From Streptomyces sp. NRRL F-5123 (lineage in GTDB: Bacteria; Actinomycetota; Actinomycetes; Streptomycetales; Streptomycetaceae): 64,000 nucleotides of DNA. The translations under genes and the position numbers were made by a program. Shown piece after piece: positions 27,445 through 35,748 of the stretch. The stretch lies in NCBI RefSeq assembly GCF_000721495.1, contig NZ_JOHY01000047.1, positions 18,107 to 82,106 on the forward strand, in the 5' to 3' direction. Position 1 is the stretch's first letter. Every line of letters begins with the position of its first letter. The notes under the pieces were generated by a model. That model had not been told where the DNA came from and did no database searches. It saw only the letters and a list, made by a program, of their open reading frames with translations.

Positions 27445-28623
27445 ATGACCAATGATGGGCCGATATCGCGGCGTGCCGCCCGCCGGGCCAAGGCACGCCG
27501 CCGGCGCCGCAGGAACACGGCAGTCGGCCTGTCGGTGGTGGTCGTCGCCGCGGTGGCGACCGGCTGGGCGGTGCTCGGCCGCGGCGGCAGCCCCGCCGGG
27601 GCCGCGGCCACCCCGCGGGCGACGGACACCAAGGCCCCGCCCGCGTCCGCCACGGACACGGTCACGGCGACCAAGGCTGCGCACGAGCCGGCCGGCACGA
27701 TCACCCTCGCCTTCGCGGGCGACGTCCACTTCACCGAGCGCACCGCGAACCGGCTCGGCGTGGACCCCGCGCTCGGCCCGATGTCGCAGGCGCTGACGGC
27801 CGCGGACTTCTCGATGGTCAACCTGGAGACCGCGATCACCACCCGCGGCACCCCGCAGCCGAAGAAGTACCACTTCCGTACCTCGCCCGACGCGCTCGGC
27901 GCCCTCCAGCGCTCCGGCATAGACGCCGTGACGATGGCCAACAACCACGCCGTCGACTACGGCCCGCAGGGCCTGACCGACAGCCTCGCCGCCCAGCGCA
28001 GCTCGCCGATACCCGTCGTCGGCATCGGTCCCGACGACACCGCCGCCTACCGCCCGTACGTCACCACGGTCAACGGGGTGCGTCTCGCCGTGGTCGCCGC
28101 CAGCCAGGTGCAGGACTACACCAACCAGGCGTTCCGTGCCGGGCCGGACCGCCCCGGCATAGCCTCCGCGCTGGACCGCCCCAAGCTGCTGGCCGCCGTG
28201 CGGGACGCCAGGAAGCAGGCCGACGTCGTCGTGGTCTACCTGCACTGGGGCACCGAGGGGCAGAGCTGCCCGGGCCCGGAGCAGAAGTCCATCGCCGCCG
28301 ACCTGTCCGAGGCCGGCGCGACCGCCGTCGTCGGCACGCACGCGCACGTCATGCTCGGTTCCGGCATGCTCGGCCCGACCTATGTCGCCTACGGCTTCGG
28401 CAACTTCCTCTGGTACGGCTCCTCGCCCTACCCGCACTCCGACCAGACCGGCGTGACGACCCTCACCGTCACCGGCGGCAAGGTCGCCAAGGCGGTCTTC
28501 ACCCCGGCCCTGGTCGACGGCAACGGCGTGCCCGAGCCGCAGACCGGCGCCGCGGGCCGCACGATCACCGATCGCTACGAGGGCCTGCGCGGCTGCACGG
28601 GCCTCAAGGCCCCGCCGAGCTGA
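27445..28623 (+). CDS. CapA-family (poly-gamma-glutamate synthesis-like) surface protein
   Basis: 392 aa. A strongly basic N-terminus (RRAARRAKARRRRRRN) precedes one membrane helix (VGLSVVVVAAVATGWAVLG), then an Ala/Thr linker and the CapA calcineurin-like domain: FAGDVHF, FSMVNLETAIT, VTMANNHAVDYG, VVYLHWGTEG, VVGTHAHVM and AYGFGNFLW hold the metal-binding Asp/Asn/His residues. A membrane-anchored, outward-facing metallophosphoesterase-like enzyme, probably acting on cell-wall polymers. Starts 17 bases after the diiron gene. Confidence 0.85.
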   Translation: MTNDGPISRRAARRAKARRRRRRNTAVGLSVVVVAAVATGWAVLGRGGSPAGAAATPRATDTKAPPASATDTVTATKAAHEPAGTITLAFAGDVHFTERTANRLGVDPALGPMSQALTAADFSMVNLETAITTRGTPQPKKYHFRTSPDALGALQRSGIDAVTMANNHAVDYGPQGLTDSLAAQRSSPIPVVGIGPDDTAAYRPYVTTVNGVRLAVVAASQVQDYTNQAFRAGPDRPGIASALDRPKLLAAVRDARKQADVVVVYLHWGTEGQSCPGPEQKSIAADLSEAGATAVVGTHAHVMLGSGMLGPTYVAYGFGNFLWYGSSPYPHSDQTGVTTLTVTGGKVAKAVFTPALVDGNGVPEPQTGAAGRTITDRYEGLRGCTGLKAPPS

Positions 28624-28824
28624 ACCGTTTCGTCGCACCATGGAGGGGGAGGGGAGGGGGCGATACGACGATACGTCCGGATCCTGTAACGACCCCTGGG
28701 TTGCGTTGTCGTCGCGGAACCGTACCGTGGGCGACCGCATCTATCCGTTCGCGGAGCAGGTGAGGGACGCTGATCCGCGGGAAACGGGACGTCGGGCGAC
28801 GAAGTGGGCGGGCGGTCACACAAC

Positions 28825-29757
28825 ATGACGGGTTGGCGGACAACGGCCGGGCGGCTGACGCCGGAACGGATCAAGAGCGCACCGCGGGCCATGGTGGTCG
28901 GGGTGGCGGTCGTGGTGGTCGTGCTCGCCGCCGTGGTGTCGGCGCTGGTCGCGCCGGGCGGCGGCAGCAGCGGCACCGCCGCGGCCGCGACGACGGGGAA
29001 GGCGAAGAACGCGAAGAACGCCGAGGAGTCGGACAGCGGCAAGGACGGCAAGGACGGCAAGGACGGCGGCAAGGGCGGCAAGGGCGGGCACTCCAAGGCC
29101 CCGCACAAGCCGTCGTCGAAGCCGACCACGTCCGCGCCGCCGGTCGCCCCGGTGCCGGTCGACATCGTGCACGCGGCCGAGATACCCGGCAAGGCCGTCA
29201 ACATCACCATCGACGACGGCCCCGACCCCGTGTGGACCCCCAAGGTCCTGGCGGTGCTCACGAAGCACCATGTGCACGCGACCTTCTGCATGATCGGCCC
29301 GCAGGCCAAGGCCCATCCCGACCTGGTGCGCCGGATCGTGGCCGAGGGCCACCGGCTGTGCGACCACACCGTCTCCCACGACGAGTCGATGGACCACAAG
29401 CCCGTCGCGTACCAGCAGAAGGAGATCCTGGACGCGCTCGCGATGATCGAGGAGGCGTCCGGCAACGCCCCCGTCCAGTACTACCGGGCCCCCGGCGGCG
29501 CCTTCACGCCCGCCAGTCGCCAGCTCGCCGCGCAGCACGGCATGCGGCCGCTCGGCTGGAACGTCGACACCAAGGACTTCTCCCGGCCCGGCGTCGGGAC
29601 GATCGTGGCGACGGTCAAGTCGGAGATCGGCAACGGCCCGACGATCCTCTTCCACGACGGCGGCGGCGACCGCTCGCAGACCGTGGCCGCCCTCGACCAG
29701 TCGCTGACCTGGCTGGCCCAGCAGCACTACGCCTTCAGTTTCCCGAAGGTCCGCTGA
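28825..29757 (+). CDS. Membrane-anchored polysaccharide deacetylase (NodB domain)
   Basis: 310 aa. One N-terminal membrane helix (MVVGVAVVVVVLAAVVSALVA), a Lys/Gly/Asp repeat spacer (KDGKDGKDGGKGGKGG), then a NodB domain. Motifs are NITIDDGPDPVW (catalytic Asp and metal Asp), HTVSHDESMDH (His pair), YYRAPGGAF, WNVDTKDF and ILFHDGGGD. It removes N-acetyl groups from peptidoglycan or another glycan at the cell surface. ATG 28825 was chosen over GTG 28804, which lacks a better ribosome site. Convergent with the PBP gene. Confidence 0.88.
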   Translation: MTGWRTTAGRLTPERIKSAPRAMVVGVAVVVVVLAAVVSALVAPGGGSSGTAAAATTGKAKNAKNAEESDSGKDGKDGKDGGKGGKGGHSKAPHKPSSKPTTSAPPVAPVPVDIVHAAEIPGKAVNITIDDGPDPVWTPKVLAVLTKHHVHATFCMIGPQAKAHPDLVRRIVAEGHRLCDHTVSHDESMDHKPVAYQQKEILDALAMIEEASGNAPVQYYRAPGGAFTPASRQLAAQHGMRPLGWNVDTKDFSRPGVGTIVATVKSEIGNGPTILFHDGGGDRSQTVAALDQSLTWLAQQHYAFSFPKVR

Positions 29758-29762
29758 CAGCT

Positions 29763-29803
29763 CCGCCGAAAGGGTCCGCCGAAAGGGTCTGCCGGAACGG
29801 TCC
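29763..29803. repeat. Short tandem repeat downstream of the deacetylase gene
   Basis: TCCGCCGAAAGGGT is repeated twice head to tail, followed by a decayed third copy, in the 61-base gap between convergent genes. Confidence 0.6.
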
Positions 29804-29818
29804 GCCGCGCAGAACCGC

Positions 29819-31294
29819 TCAGCCGCCGTACGGGCGCGGCGCCGCCAGCACCGCCTGCATCACCGCGCGGGCGATCGGCGCCGCGCTGCCGCCGCCGGAG
29901 ATGTCCGCCCGGGCCGCCTCCGCGTCCTCCACGACCACGGCGACGGCCACGGCCGCCCGGCTCGCACCCCGCGGCCGGGCGTAGCTGATGAACCAGGCGT
30001 ACGGCGTGCCCTTGTTGCCCACTCCGTGCTGCGCGGTGCCGGTCTTGCCGCCGACCACCGCGCCCGGGATCGCCGCGTTGGTGCCCGTGCCGTCCGTCAC
30101 GACGGCCTCCATGAGCTGCTGCAGCTGCCCGGCCGTCCAGCGCGAGACGGCCCGGTGCAGCAGCTCCGGCTCGGTACGCGCCACCACGGTGCCGGAGTGG
30201 TTGGTGACCCGGTCGACCAGGTACGGGCGCATCAGCTCGCCGCCGTCGCCGACGGCCGCCGCGACCATCGCCATCTGCAGCGGGGTGGCCGTGGTGTCGA
30301 ACTGCCCGATCGAGGACAGCGCGACCTGGTCCGGGCTCATCTTCGTGTCGAAGTTGCTCTTCGCGACGCCCGGCGGGATGCGCAGTCCGGTGTCGTTGAA
30401 GCCGAAGGCCTGGGCCTGCCGCACCATCGCGCGGAGCCCCACGTCGGCGCCGAGCTTGGCGAAGACGGTGTTGCAGGAGACCCGGAAGGCGTCCAGTACG
30501 CTCGCGTCCGCGCAGCCGCGGCCCTCGTTGGTGAGCGACCAGGTGGTGCCGGGCAGCCGGTAGGGGTCGGGGGAGTCGGTCGGCGCCGCGAGGTCGGTGA
30601 CCGCGCCCGACTCCAGCGCCGCCGCGGCCGTGATCACCTTGAAGGCCGAACCCGGCGGGTAGGTCTGCCGGATCGCCCGGTCCAGCATGGGCTGCGCCGG
30701 GTCGTCGTTGAGCTTGCGCCACTGTTCGGCCACCGCCTCGCCGGTGCCGGACAGCAGCCCGGGGTCGTAGGACGGCGAGGTGACCAGGGCCAGGATCCGG
30801 CCTGTCGCCGGGTCGAGGGCGGCGACCGCGCCGCGCCGGCCCGCGAGCCCCGCGTAGGCAGCCTTCTGGGCGGCGGCGTCGATCGTGGTGTGGACGTCGC
30901 CGGGGCGCTGCCGGTTGCGGGTGATCTCGTTCCACAGCGGCGCCGAGGCCAGTTGCGGGCTGGTGCCGGACAGCAGCCCGTCCTCGGTGCCCTCCAGCAG
31001 CGAGGTGCCGTACGTCTGCGACGCGAAGCCGGTGACGGGCGCGTACAGCGGCCCGTCGCGGTAGGTGCGGGTGTACGCCAACTGGCCGCCGGTGCCGCGG
31101 GCGCCGGTGACGGGCCGGGTGCCCACCAGGATGGAGCCGCGCGGGTGCGCGTAGCGGGCGATGGCGATCCGCCGGTTGGCCGGGTCGGCGGCGTACGAGC
31201 CGGACTCGACGACCATCACCCGCACCGCGTTGACCAGGAGCGCCAGCGCGAGCAGGAGGATCAGCACGGCGCAGCGCCGGATGCAGCGGGTCAC
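29819..31294 (-). CDS. Class B penicillin-binding protein (transpeptidase)
   Basis: 491 aa. A single N-terminal membrane helix (CAVLILLLALALLVNAVRV), then a dimerisation segment, then the transpeptidase domain with the catalytic SxxK (YPPGSAFKVI), SxN (VSCNTVF) and KTG (VGGKTGTAQHG). It cross-links peptidoglycan in the periplasm-side wall zone and is a target of beta-lactams. GTG 31294 overlaps the stop of the FtsW/RodA gene as GTGA, so polymerase and transpeptidase are translated together, as in other SEDS-bPBP pairs. Confidence 0.93.
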   Translation of the reverse strand: MTRCIRRCAVLILLLALALLVNAVRVMVVESGSYAADPANRRIAIARYAHPRGSILVGTRPVTGARGTGGQLAYTRTYRDGPLYAPVTGFASQTYGTSLLEGTEDGLLSGTSPQLASAPLWNEITRNRQRPGDVHTTIDAAAQKAAYAGLAGRRGAVAALDPATGRILALVTSPSYDPGLLSGTGEAVAEQWRKLNDDPAQPMLDRAIRQTYPPGSAFKVITAAAALESGAVTDLAAPTDSPDPYRLPGTTWSLTNEGRGCADASVLDAFRVSCNTVFAKLGADVGLRAMVRQAQAFGFNDTGLRIPPGVAKSNFDTKMSPDQVALSSIGQFDTTATPLQMAMVAAAVGDGGELMRPYLVDRVTNHSGTVVARTEPELLHRAVSRWTAGQLQQLMEAVVTDGTGTNAAIPGAVVGGKTGTAQHGVGNKGTPYAWFISYARPRGASRAAVAVAVVVEDAEAARADISGGGSAAPIARAVMQAVLAAPRPYGG

Positions 31295-32673
31295 AGGGGG
31301 GTGTCCTCTCGCGGCGGCGGTGGCGCTGGGCGGCGCGCGCTGTCGCTGAGCCGGATCAGCAGCGCCACGATGATCCAGTTGGTCACGACCGACGAGCCGC
31401 CCTGCGCGAGGAAGGGCATCGCCATGCCGGTGAGCGGGATCAGGTCCGTCACCCCGCCGGTGATCACGAAGACCTGGAGCGCCACGATCGCCGCGAGCCC
31501 CACCGCGAGCAGCCGCCCGAAGGGGTCGCGCAGTGCGAGCCCGGCCTGCAGGCCGCGGGCGACCAGCAGCGCGTACAGGCCCAGCAGCGCGCACAGTCCG
31601 GCCAGGCCCAGCTCCTCCCCGGCGGTGGCGAGGACGAAGTCGGACTTGGCGGCGAAGCCGATCAGCGCGGAGTGCCCCTGGCCGAGTCCGGTGCCCAGCA
31701 CCGCGCCGTTGCCGAAGGCGTAGAGGGACTGGGCGAGCTGCCCGGGGCCGAGCCCGGCGCGGACGCTCGCGAAGGGGTGCAGCCAGTCCTCGACCCGCCC
31801 GTGCACGTGCGGTTCGAGGGAGCCGACCGCGAAGGCGCCCGCCGCGCTCAGCAGCAGGCCCACCGCGACCCAGCCGGTGCGCCCGGTCGCCACGTAGAGC
31901 ATCACCACGAACAGGCCGAAGAACAGCAGCGAGGTGCCGAGGTCGCGCTCCAGCACCAGCACCCCGACGCTCAGCAGCCAGATCGTCAGCACCGGCCCCA
32001 GCACCCGCCCGGTCGGCAGCTGGAGCCGCCGCAGCCCGAGGACGGTACGGCCGGTGTACGCGAGCGCGGCGCGGTTGGCCGCGAGGTAGGCGGCGAAGAA
32101 GACCGCGAGCAGCACCTTCGCGAACTCGCCGGGCTGGAGGGAGAATCCGGCCGCCCGGATCCAGATCCTGGCGCCGTTGACGGGCGGGAAGAAGATCGGC
32201 GCGGCCATCAGCGCGAGCGCCGCCGTCACCCCCAGGTAGGCGTAGCGGGCCAGCACCCGGTGGTCGTCCAGCGCCAGCACCACCAGCACGAACAGGGTGA
32301 TGCCCAGCGTCGACCACACCAGCTGCGCGGGCGCGGCGCGCGGCCCGAGCGACGGCTCCAGGTCCAGCCGGTAGATCAGCACCAGGCCGAGCCCGTTGAG
32401 CAGCACCGCGATCGGCAGCAGCAGCGGGTCGGCGTACGGGGCGCGGGCGCGTACGGCCAGGTGCGCGAGGATCGCGAGCAGCGCGAGCCCGGCGCCGTAC
32501 CCGGCGGCGTCCGGCGGGACCGCGCCCGCGGTCGCGAGGCCCACCTCCGCGTAGCCGTACACCGACACCAGCACCGCCGCGACGGTCAGCGACAGCTCCA
32601 CTCCGCGGCCGCGCCGCGGCGCCCCCGCCGCCCGCTCCGCCGCGGGCGCGGTCTTCGCCGACGTAGCGCTCAT
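31291..32673 (-). CDS. FtsW/RodA/SpoVE (SEDS) peptidoglycan glycosyltransferase
   Basis: 460 aa integral membrane protein with ten or so hydrophobic segments. SEDS landmarks are FFPPVNGARIWIRAAGFSLQPGEFAKVL (NGAxxWI..QPxE), GFAAKSDFVLATAGEELG and PLTGMAMPFLAQGGSSVVTNW. It polymerises lipid II into glycan strands with its coupled class B PBP. ATG 32673 was chosen over an in-frame TTG at 32682. The pair resembles the RodA/PbpA-like modules used in Streptomyces sporulation or hyphal growth; which one cannot be told from sequence. Confidence 0.93.
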   Translation of the reverse strand: MSATSAKTAPAAERAAGAPRRGRGVELSLTVAAVLVSVYGYAEVGLATAGAVPPDAAGYGAGLALLAILAHLAVRARAPYADPLLLPIAVLLNGLGLVLIYRLDLEPSLGPRAAPAQLVWSTLGITLFVLVVLALDDHRVLARYAYLGVTAALALMAAPIFFPPVNGARIWIRAAGFSLQPGEFAKVLLAVFFAAYLAANRAALAYTGRTVLGLRRLQLPTGRVLGPVLTIWLLSVGVLVLERDLGTSLLFFGLFVVMLYVATGRTGWVAVGLLLSAAGAFAVGSLEPHVHGRVEDWLHPFASVRAGLGPGQLAQSLYAFGNGAVLGTGLGQGHSALIGFAAKSDFVLATAGEELGLAGLCALLGLYALLVARGLQAGLALRDPFGRLLAVGLAAIVALQVFVITGGVTDLIPLTGMAMPFLAQGGSSVVTNWIIVALLIRLSDSARRPAPPPPREDTPL

Positions 32674-32770
32674 GCCCCGCAACCTAGCAAGGCGGGGCCG
32701 ACATATAGGTCATGTCGCCCGCCGGGCCGCGCCGGACGCCCCCGCGCGGGGGTGAGCGTTTCGCGCTGCC

Positions 32771-32866
32771 GCGCGGGGCGAGCGTTTTCCGGGGCGGGGA
32801 GGGTGCGCGTGCTGCGCGGGGCGAGCGTTTTCCGGGGCGGGGAGGGTGCGCGTGCTGCGCGGGGCA
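32771..32866. repeat. 43-bp tandem repeat, two full copies and a fragment
   Basis: Units start at 32771 and 32814 and are essentially identical; a third copy starts at 32857 and breaks off after ten bases where the large inverted repeat begins. Each unit contains GAGCGTTTTCCGGGGCGGGG. Confidence 0.85.
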
Positions 32867-32869
32867 CTC

Positions 32870-33011
32870 GTTTTTCAGGGGCGCGGGGAACTGCGCGGCC
32901 CACCCCCACCGGGGCGCGGGTCGTCACCGGCCCGAAGGGGCAGTTCGGTTTCGTACCGGACCACCGGCCGGTGGTGGGTTGCTCGCGCAGTTCCCCGCGC
33001 CCCTGAAAAAC
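32870..33011. repeat. Long inverted-repeat element with perfect 28-bp arms
   Basis: Arms at 32870-32897 and 32984-33011 are exact reverse complements and begin with GTTTTTCAGGGGCGCGGGG. The 86-base interior holds a second palindrome, CCACCGGCCGGTGG, at 32971-32984. Sequences with this TTTTTCAGGGGCGCGGGGAA core are, from general experience, abundant between Streptomyces genes and behave like small palindromic repeat or MITE-like elements. It may also act as a terminator. Confidence 0.8.
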
Positions 33012-33152
33012 GCTGGCTCGGCGCGGCAGCGCGAGCCCCTCGCGCGGCAGCGCAAACCGCCCGCCCGGCGCGGCAGCGCGAACCGCTCGGCCCCCGGCGG
33101 GGGGCGCGGGCGGTGTCCCCGGGGTGTCGGGGGGCGCGCGTAGGGTGGCGGG

Positions 33153-33893
33153 GTGACCGCACAGCCCCGCGCCGCCGTGGCGGAAAGCCTCGCCGATCTG
33201 CCGTACGCCGCCGTGCTCGTCCCGCACAGCGGGGGGTTGGAGGTCGAGGGGGACTACGACACCGTCCACCTCGACGGCCTGCACGCCCCCGAGGGCGCCA
33301 GGGCCGCGGGGGCCCGCTTCCTGGAGTCCGCGCTCACCGACTGCGTGCTGTCCGGCACGGACCTGCGCGGGGCGCGCTTCAACGACGCCTGGCTGTCCGG
33401 CTGCCGCCTCACCGGCTGCACCCTGGCCGGCGGCCAGTGGCTGGACACCGCCGTCCTCGGCAGCTCGCTGGCCGGCGTCGAGCTGTACGACGCGGTGCTG
33501 CGCCGCGTCACGTTCGTGCGCTGCAAGCTCGACTCCGTCAACCTGCGGGCGACCGCGCTGCACGACGTCGTCTTCGAGGACTGCGTGCTGCGCGACGTCG
33601 ACTTCGGCGAGGCCCGGCTGGAGGGCGTGACCTTCCCCGGCACCCGTATCGAGCAGGCCCGCTTCGGCCGCGCCGCGCTCAAGGACGCCGACCTGCGCGG
33701 CGCCCTGACCATCGACCTGGCCGACGGCTACGAGTCGCTGCGCGGCGCGGTGATCACCCCCGCGCAGCTGCTCGACCTCGCACCCGCCCTCGCCCAGACC
33801 CTCGGCCTGACCGTGGCCGAGCCCGCCGCGCCCGCAGGGCGCGCGTCCAGCGCCCGCACCCGGGCCGCAAGCAGAAGGAGCCCCCGCCGATGA
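33153..33893 (+). CDS. Pentapeptide-repeat protein
   Basis: 246 aa, with about 20 tandem A(D/N)LxX-type pentapeptides between residues 55 and 190 (for example ALTDCVLSGTDLRGARFNDA, then LHDVVFEDCVLRDVDFGEA), which fold as a right-handed square beta-helix. No toxin or kinase domain is attached. Some family members protect gyrase from drugs or toxins, but this is not inferable here. The GTG 33153 start lies in the GGGTGGCGGGGTG context. The stop overlaps the next gene's ATG (ATGA), so it is coupled to the peroxidase. Confidence 0.85.
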   Translation: MTAQPRAAVAESLADLPYAAVLVPHSGGLEVEGDYDTVHLDGLHAPEGARAAGARFLESALTDCVLSGTDLRGARFNDAWLSGCRLTGCTLAGGQWLDTAVLGSSLAGVELYDAVLRRVTFVRCKLDSVNLRATALHDVVFEDCVLRDVDFGEARLEGVTFPGTRIEQARFGRAALKDADLRGALTIDLADGYESLRGAVITPAQLLDLAPALAQTLGLTVAEPAAPAGRASSARTRAASRRSPRR

Positions 33894-34381
33894 GCACCCT
33901 CCACGACATCCCGCTGCAGACCCTCGACGGCACCGCCACCACGCTGGCCGAGCACGCCGGCAAGGTCGTGCTGCTCGTCAACGTCGCGTCCAAGTGCGGC
34001 CTCACCCCCCAGTACGAGGCCCTGGAGCGGATGCAGAAGCAGTACGCCGACCGCGGCTTCACGGTCGTCGGTATGCCCTGCAACCAGTTCGGCGCCCAGG
34101 AGCCCGGCAGCGCCGAGGAGATCGCGACCTTCTGCTCCACGACCTACGGCGTCAGCTTCCCGCTGCTCGCCAAGGCGGACGTCAACGGTGCGAACCGGCA
34201 CCCGCTCTACGCGGAGCTGACGCAGCTGGCCGACGCCGAGGGCGAAGCGGGAGATATCACCTGGAATTTCGAGAAGTTCCTGATCAGCGGCTCGGGTGAG
34301 GCCGTGGCCCGCTTCCGGCCGCGCGTCGTTCCCGAGGCTGACGAGGTGGTTGGGGCGATCGAGGCAAACCTGCCCCGCTGA
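33890..34381 (+). CDS. Glutathione peroxidase-family thiol peroxidase
   Basis: 163 aa. Peroxidatic Cys in VNVASKCGLTPQY, the Gln of PCNQFGAQEPG, and the Trp/Asn of ITWNFEKFLI form the usual catalytic tetrad. Being a bacterial Cys form, it most likely reduces peroxides with thioredoxin (or another thiol) rather than glutathione, which actinobacteria lack. GAAGGAG nine bases upstream and ATGA overlap with the pentapeptide-repeat gene. Confidence 0.93.
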   Translation: MSTLHDIPLQTLDGTATTLAEHAGKVVLLVNVASKCGLTPQYEALERMQKQYADRGFTVVGMPCNQFGAQEPGSAEEIATFCSTTYGVSFPLLAKADVNGANRHPLYAELTQLADAEGEAGDITWNFEKFLISGSGEAVARFRPRVVPEADEVVGAIEANLPR

Positions 34382-34452
34382 ACCACCGGCCGGGGTGGCA
34401 ACCACCCGGCTGACCAGCGGCGAAGGTGCCCTAGATGCGCGAACGCGCCATG

Positions 34453-34497
34453 GCAGGATCCGGCCGGTTCCAGGACATTGTCCGGAACCGGCCCTGC
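34453..34497. terminator. Hairpin downstream of the peroxidase gene
   Basis: GGCCGGTTCC at 34462-34471 pairs with GGAACCGGCC at 34484-34493, extended by GCAGG/CCTGC after a small bulge. It lies 80 bases beyond the stop codon and ahead of the next gene. Confidence 0.6.
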
Positions 34498-34542
34498 TGG
34501 TTGTCTGTAATCACCGCCCCGGCAACGAGAAGGGACAAAGGA

Positions 34543-35004
34543 GTGCACGACTACGGGTTCCGAACCGGCCACCTGTGTGTCGACACGGACCCTGCACTCT
34601 GCGTTCCTTGCCAGGAGCGTTTGGATCGGCAGCTCGCCTTGCTTCCCCGGGTATACGGCGAGCTTGAGGTCGCACTCGTAGCAGCGCAGGACCCCGGCGA
34701 CAGACTGTCCGGCACTGACCGGCCCGGCATCCCCCTGAACGGGCCGGCAGTCGAGGCGCGCGCTGCCATTCGAGAAACCTTGACCTCCTGGGCCGATCTG
34801 ATGGTCGAGGGCCGCACCGTCCGCCTCCCCCTGCGGACGGTGCCGGCCCTCGCGGCCTTCCTCCGTCGCCACCTCGGCTGGCTCGCCGTGCACCCCGCGG
34901 CCGACGACGCGGCGACGGACATCGACACTGTGCTCCAACGCGCCCTGGCCGTCGCCAGGCCGCACGAAGCCCTCATGGCCGCGACGGCCCCCGTCGGGTC
35001 CTGA
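34543..35004 (+). CDS. Hypothetical protein with a CxxC zinc-knuckle-like motif
   Basis: 153 aa from GTG 34543 (AAGGGA seven bases upstream); an earlier ATG at 34435 would place the start inside the terminator hairpin. The N-terminal half has GHLCVDTDPALCVPCQERLDRQL, with three cysteines that could bind a metal. The C-terminal half is helical (ETLTSWADLMVEGR, AFLRRHLGWLAVHPA). Proteins of this layout occur in actinobacterial accessory and phage-like regions, but I do not recognise a named family. Function unknown. Confidence 0.65.
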   Translation: MHDYGFRTGHLCVDTDPALCVPCQERLDRQLALLPRVYGELEVALVAAQDPGDRLSGTDRPGIPLNGPAVEARAAIRETLTSWADLMVEGRTVRLPLRTVPALAAFLRRHLGWLAVHPAADDAATDIDTVLQRALAVARPHEALMAATAPVGS

Positions 35005-35059
35005 CCCGAGCCCCGACCCAGGCCCACCGGCCGTAGGGAATCATCCCCCCACAAGAAAA

Positions 35060-35112
35060 TGCACAGAGCACCGCGCGGTCCGCGAATCATCACGGGCCGC
35101 GCGGTGCTGTGT
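35060..35112. terminator. Rho-independent-type terminator with T-run
   Basis: Stem GCACAGAGCACCGCGCGG (35061-35078) pairs with CCGCGCGGTGCTGTG (35097-35111), with one bulge. On the minus strand it runs into TTTTCTTGT. It lies between the stop of the CxxC protein gene and the stop of the GWFPG-repeat gene and is best oriented for the latter. Confidence 0.85.
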
Positions 35113-35162
35113 CCGTGCCCTCGGCGGTGCGCTCGGGCCCGGCGGTGTGTGCTCGGGTCGGG

Positions 35163-35585
35163 TCAGACCTGGACGGTGCCGGGAAACCATCCGGTAGGGG
35201 CGACCGCTGTGGTGGAGCCGGGGAACCACCCGGTAGGCGTGACCGTGGTGGTGGAGCCGGGGAACCATCCCGCCGGTGCCAGGCCGGGGAACCACCCGGC
35301 AGGGGTGACCGTGGTGGTGGAGCCGGGGAACCATCCCGCCGGTGCCAGGCCGGGGAACCACCCGGCAGGGGTGACCGTCGTGGTGGAACCGGGGAACCAT
35401 CCCGCAGGCGTTGCTCCCGGGAACCAGCCGTCAGGCGAGACGGAGCCGGTCTTGGCGACGGGGGCGGGCGCCGGTGCGGGTGCGGAGGAGGAGTCGGCGG
35501 CAACAGCCGTGCCGGCAGCCGACGACAGAGCAAGCACCAGTGCTGCTACAGCGGAGACATGGGTCGAACGCCGGATCCGCGACAT
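35163..35585 (-). CDS. Secreted GWFPG-repeat peptide precursor
   Basis: 140 aa. Signal peptide with basic start and hydrophobic core (HVSAVAALVLALSSAAGTAVA, cleavage near residue 30), a Pro/Ala spacer, then eight copies of GWFPG between residues 53 and 136. Units alternate between AGWFPGSTTTVTP and AGWFPGLAP, so the full period is 22 residues. It ends in GWFPGTVQV. No cysteine, no sortase or lipid signal, no charged residue in the repeat. AAGGA five bases before ATG 35585. It lies 163 bases downstream of a TrmB/LuxR-like regulator on the same strand. I recognise no family; an amphipathic surface or signalling peptide, or a multi-core precursor, are possibilities only. Confidence 0.85.
   Translation of the reverse strand: MSRIRRSTHVSAVAALVLALSSAAGTAVAADSSSAPAPAPAPVAKTGSVSPDGWFPGATPAGWFPGSTTTVTPAGWFPGLAPAGWFPGSTTTVTPAGWFPGLAPAGWFPGSTTTVTPTGWFPGSTTAVAPTGWFPGTVQV
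35239..35390. repeat. 66-bp tandem repeat inside the GWFPG gene
   Basis: Near-identical 66-base units start at 35239 and 35305, with a partial third at 35371. They encode the 22-residue alternation of the two GWFPG unit types. The near identity of the DNA points to recent expansion. Confidence 0.88.
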
Positions 35586-35748
35586 CGTAATCCTTAGGTG
35601 GGCAGAGAGTGTGACGTGCTCACTATGAAGTAGGGACACATGACTTTCCCAATGATGGCAAATGCAACCTGCACCGAACCAGGTGGCGCATGTGCGTATA
35701 TCTGCCATGGCGTGAATGCGCCGGTCTGATCGCGTCACCTGAGGCGCG

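Larger units (their letters stand above)
32674..33152. other. Repeat-rich intergenic region (480 bases)
   Basis: No gene seen. It contains a 43-bp tandem repeat followed by a large stem-loop with perfect 28-bp ends, described separately, and CGCGGCAGCGCGAACCGCT-like fragments on both flanks. The rightmost part holds the promoter of the pentapeptide-repeat gene. Confidence 0.6.

Noticed and set aside
28624..28824. ECF-sigma-type promoter (GGAAC...TC) ahead of the deacetylase gene
   Set aside because: The possible -35 GGAACC and -10 TCT are 19 bases apart, too far for the known SigE spacing.
35163..35585. GWFPG repeat as a frame artefact of a DNA minisatellite
   Set aside because: The frame has a good Shine-Dalgarno, a convincing signal peptide, an intact stop followed by a terminator, and variant codons that keep GWFPG constant while flanking residues vary.
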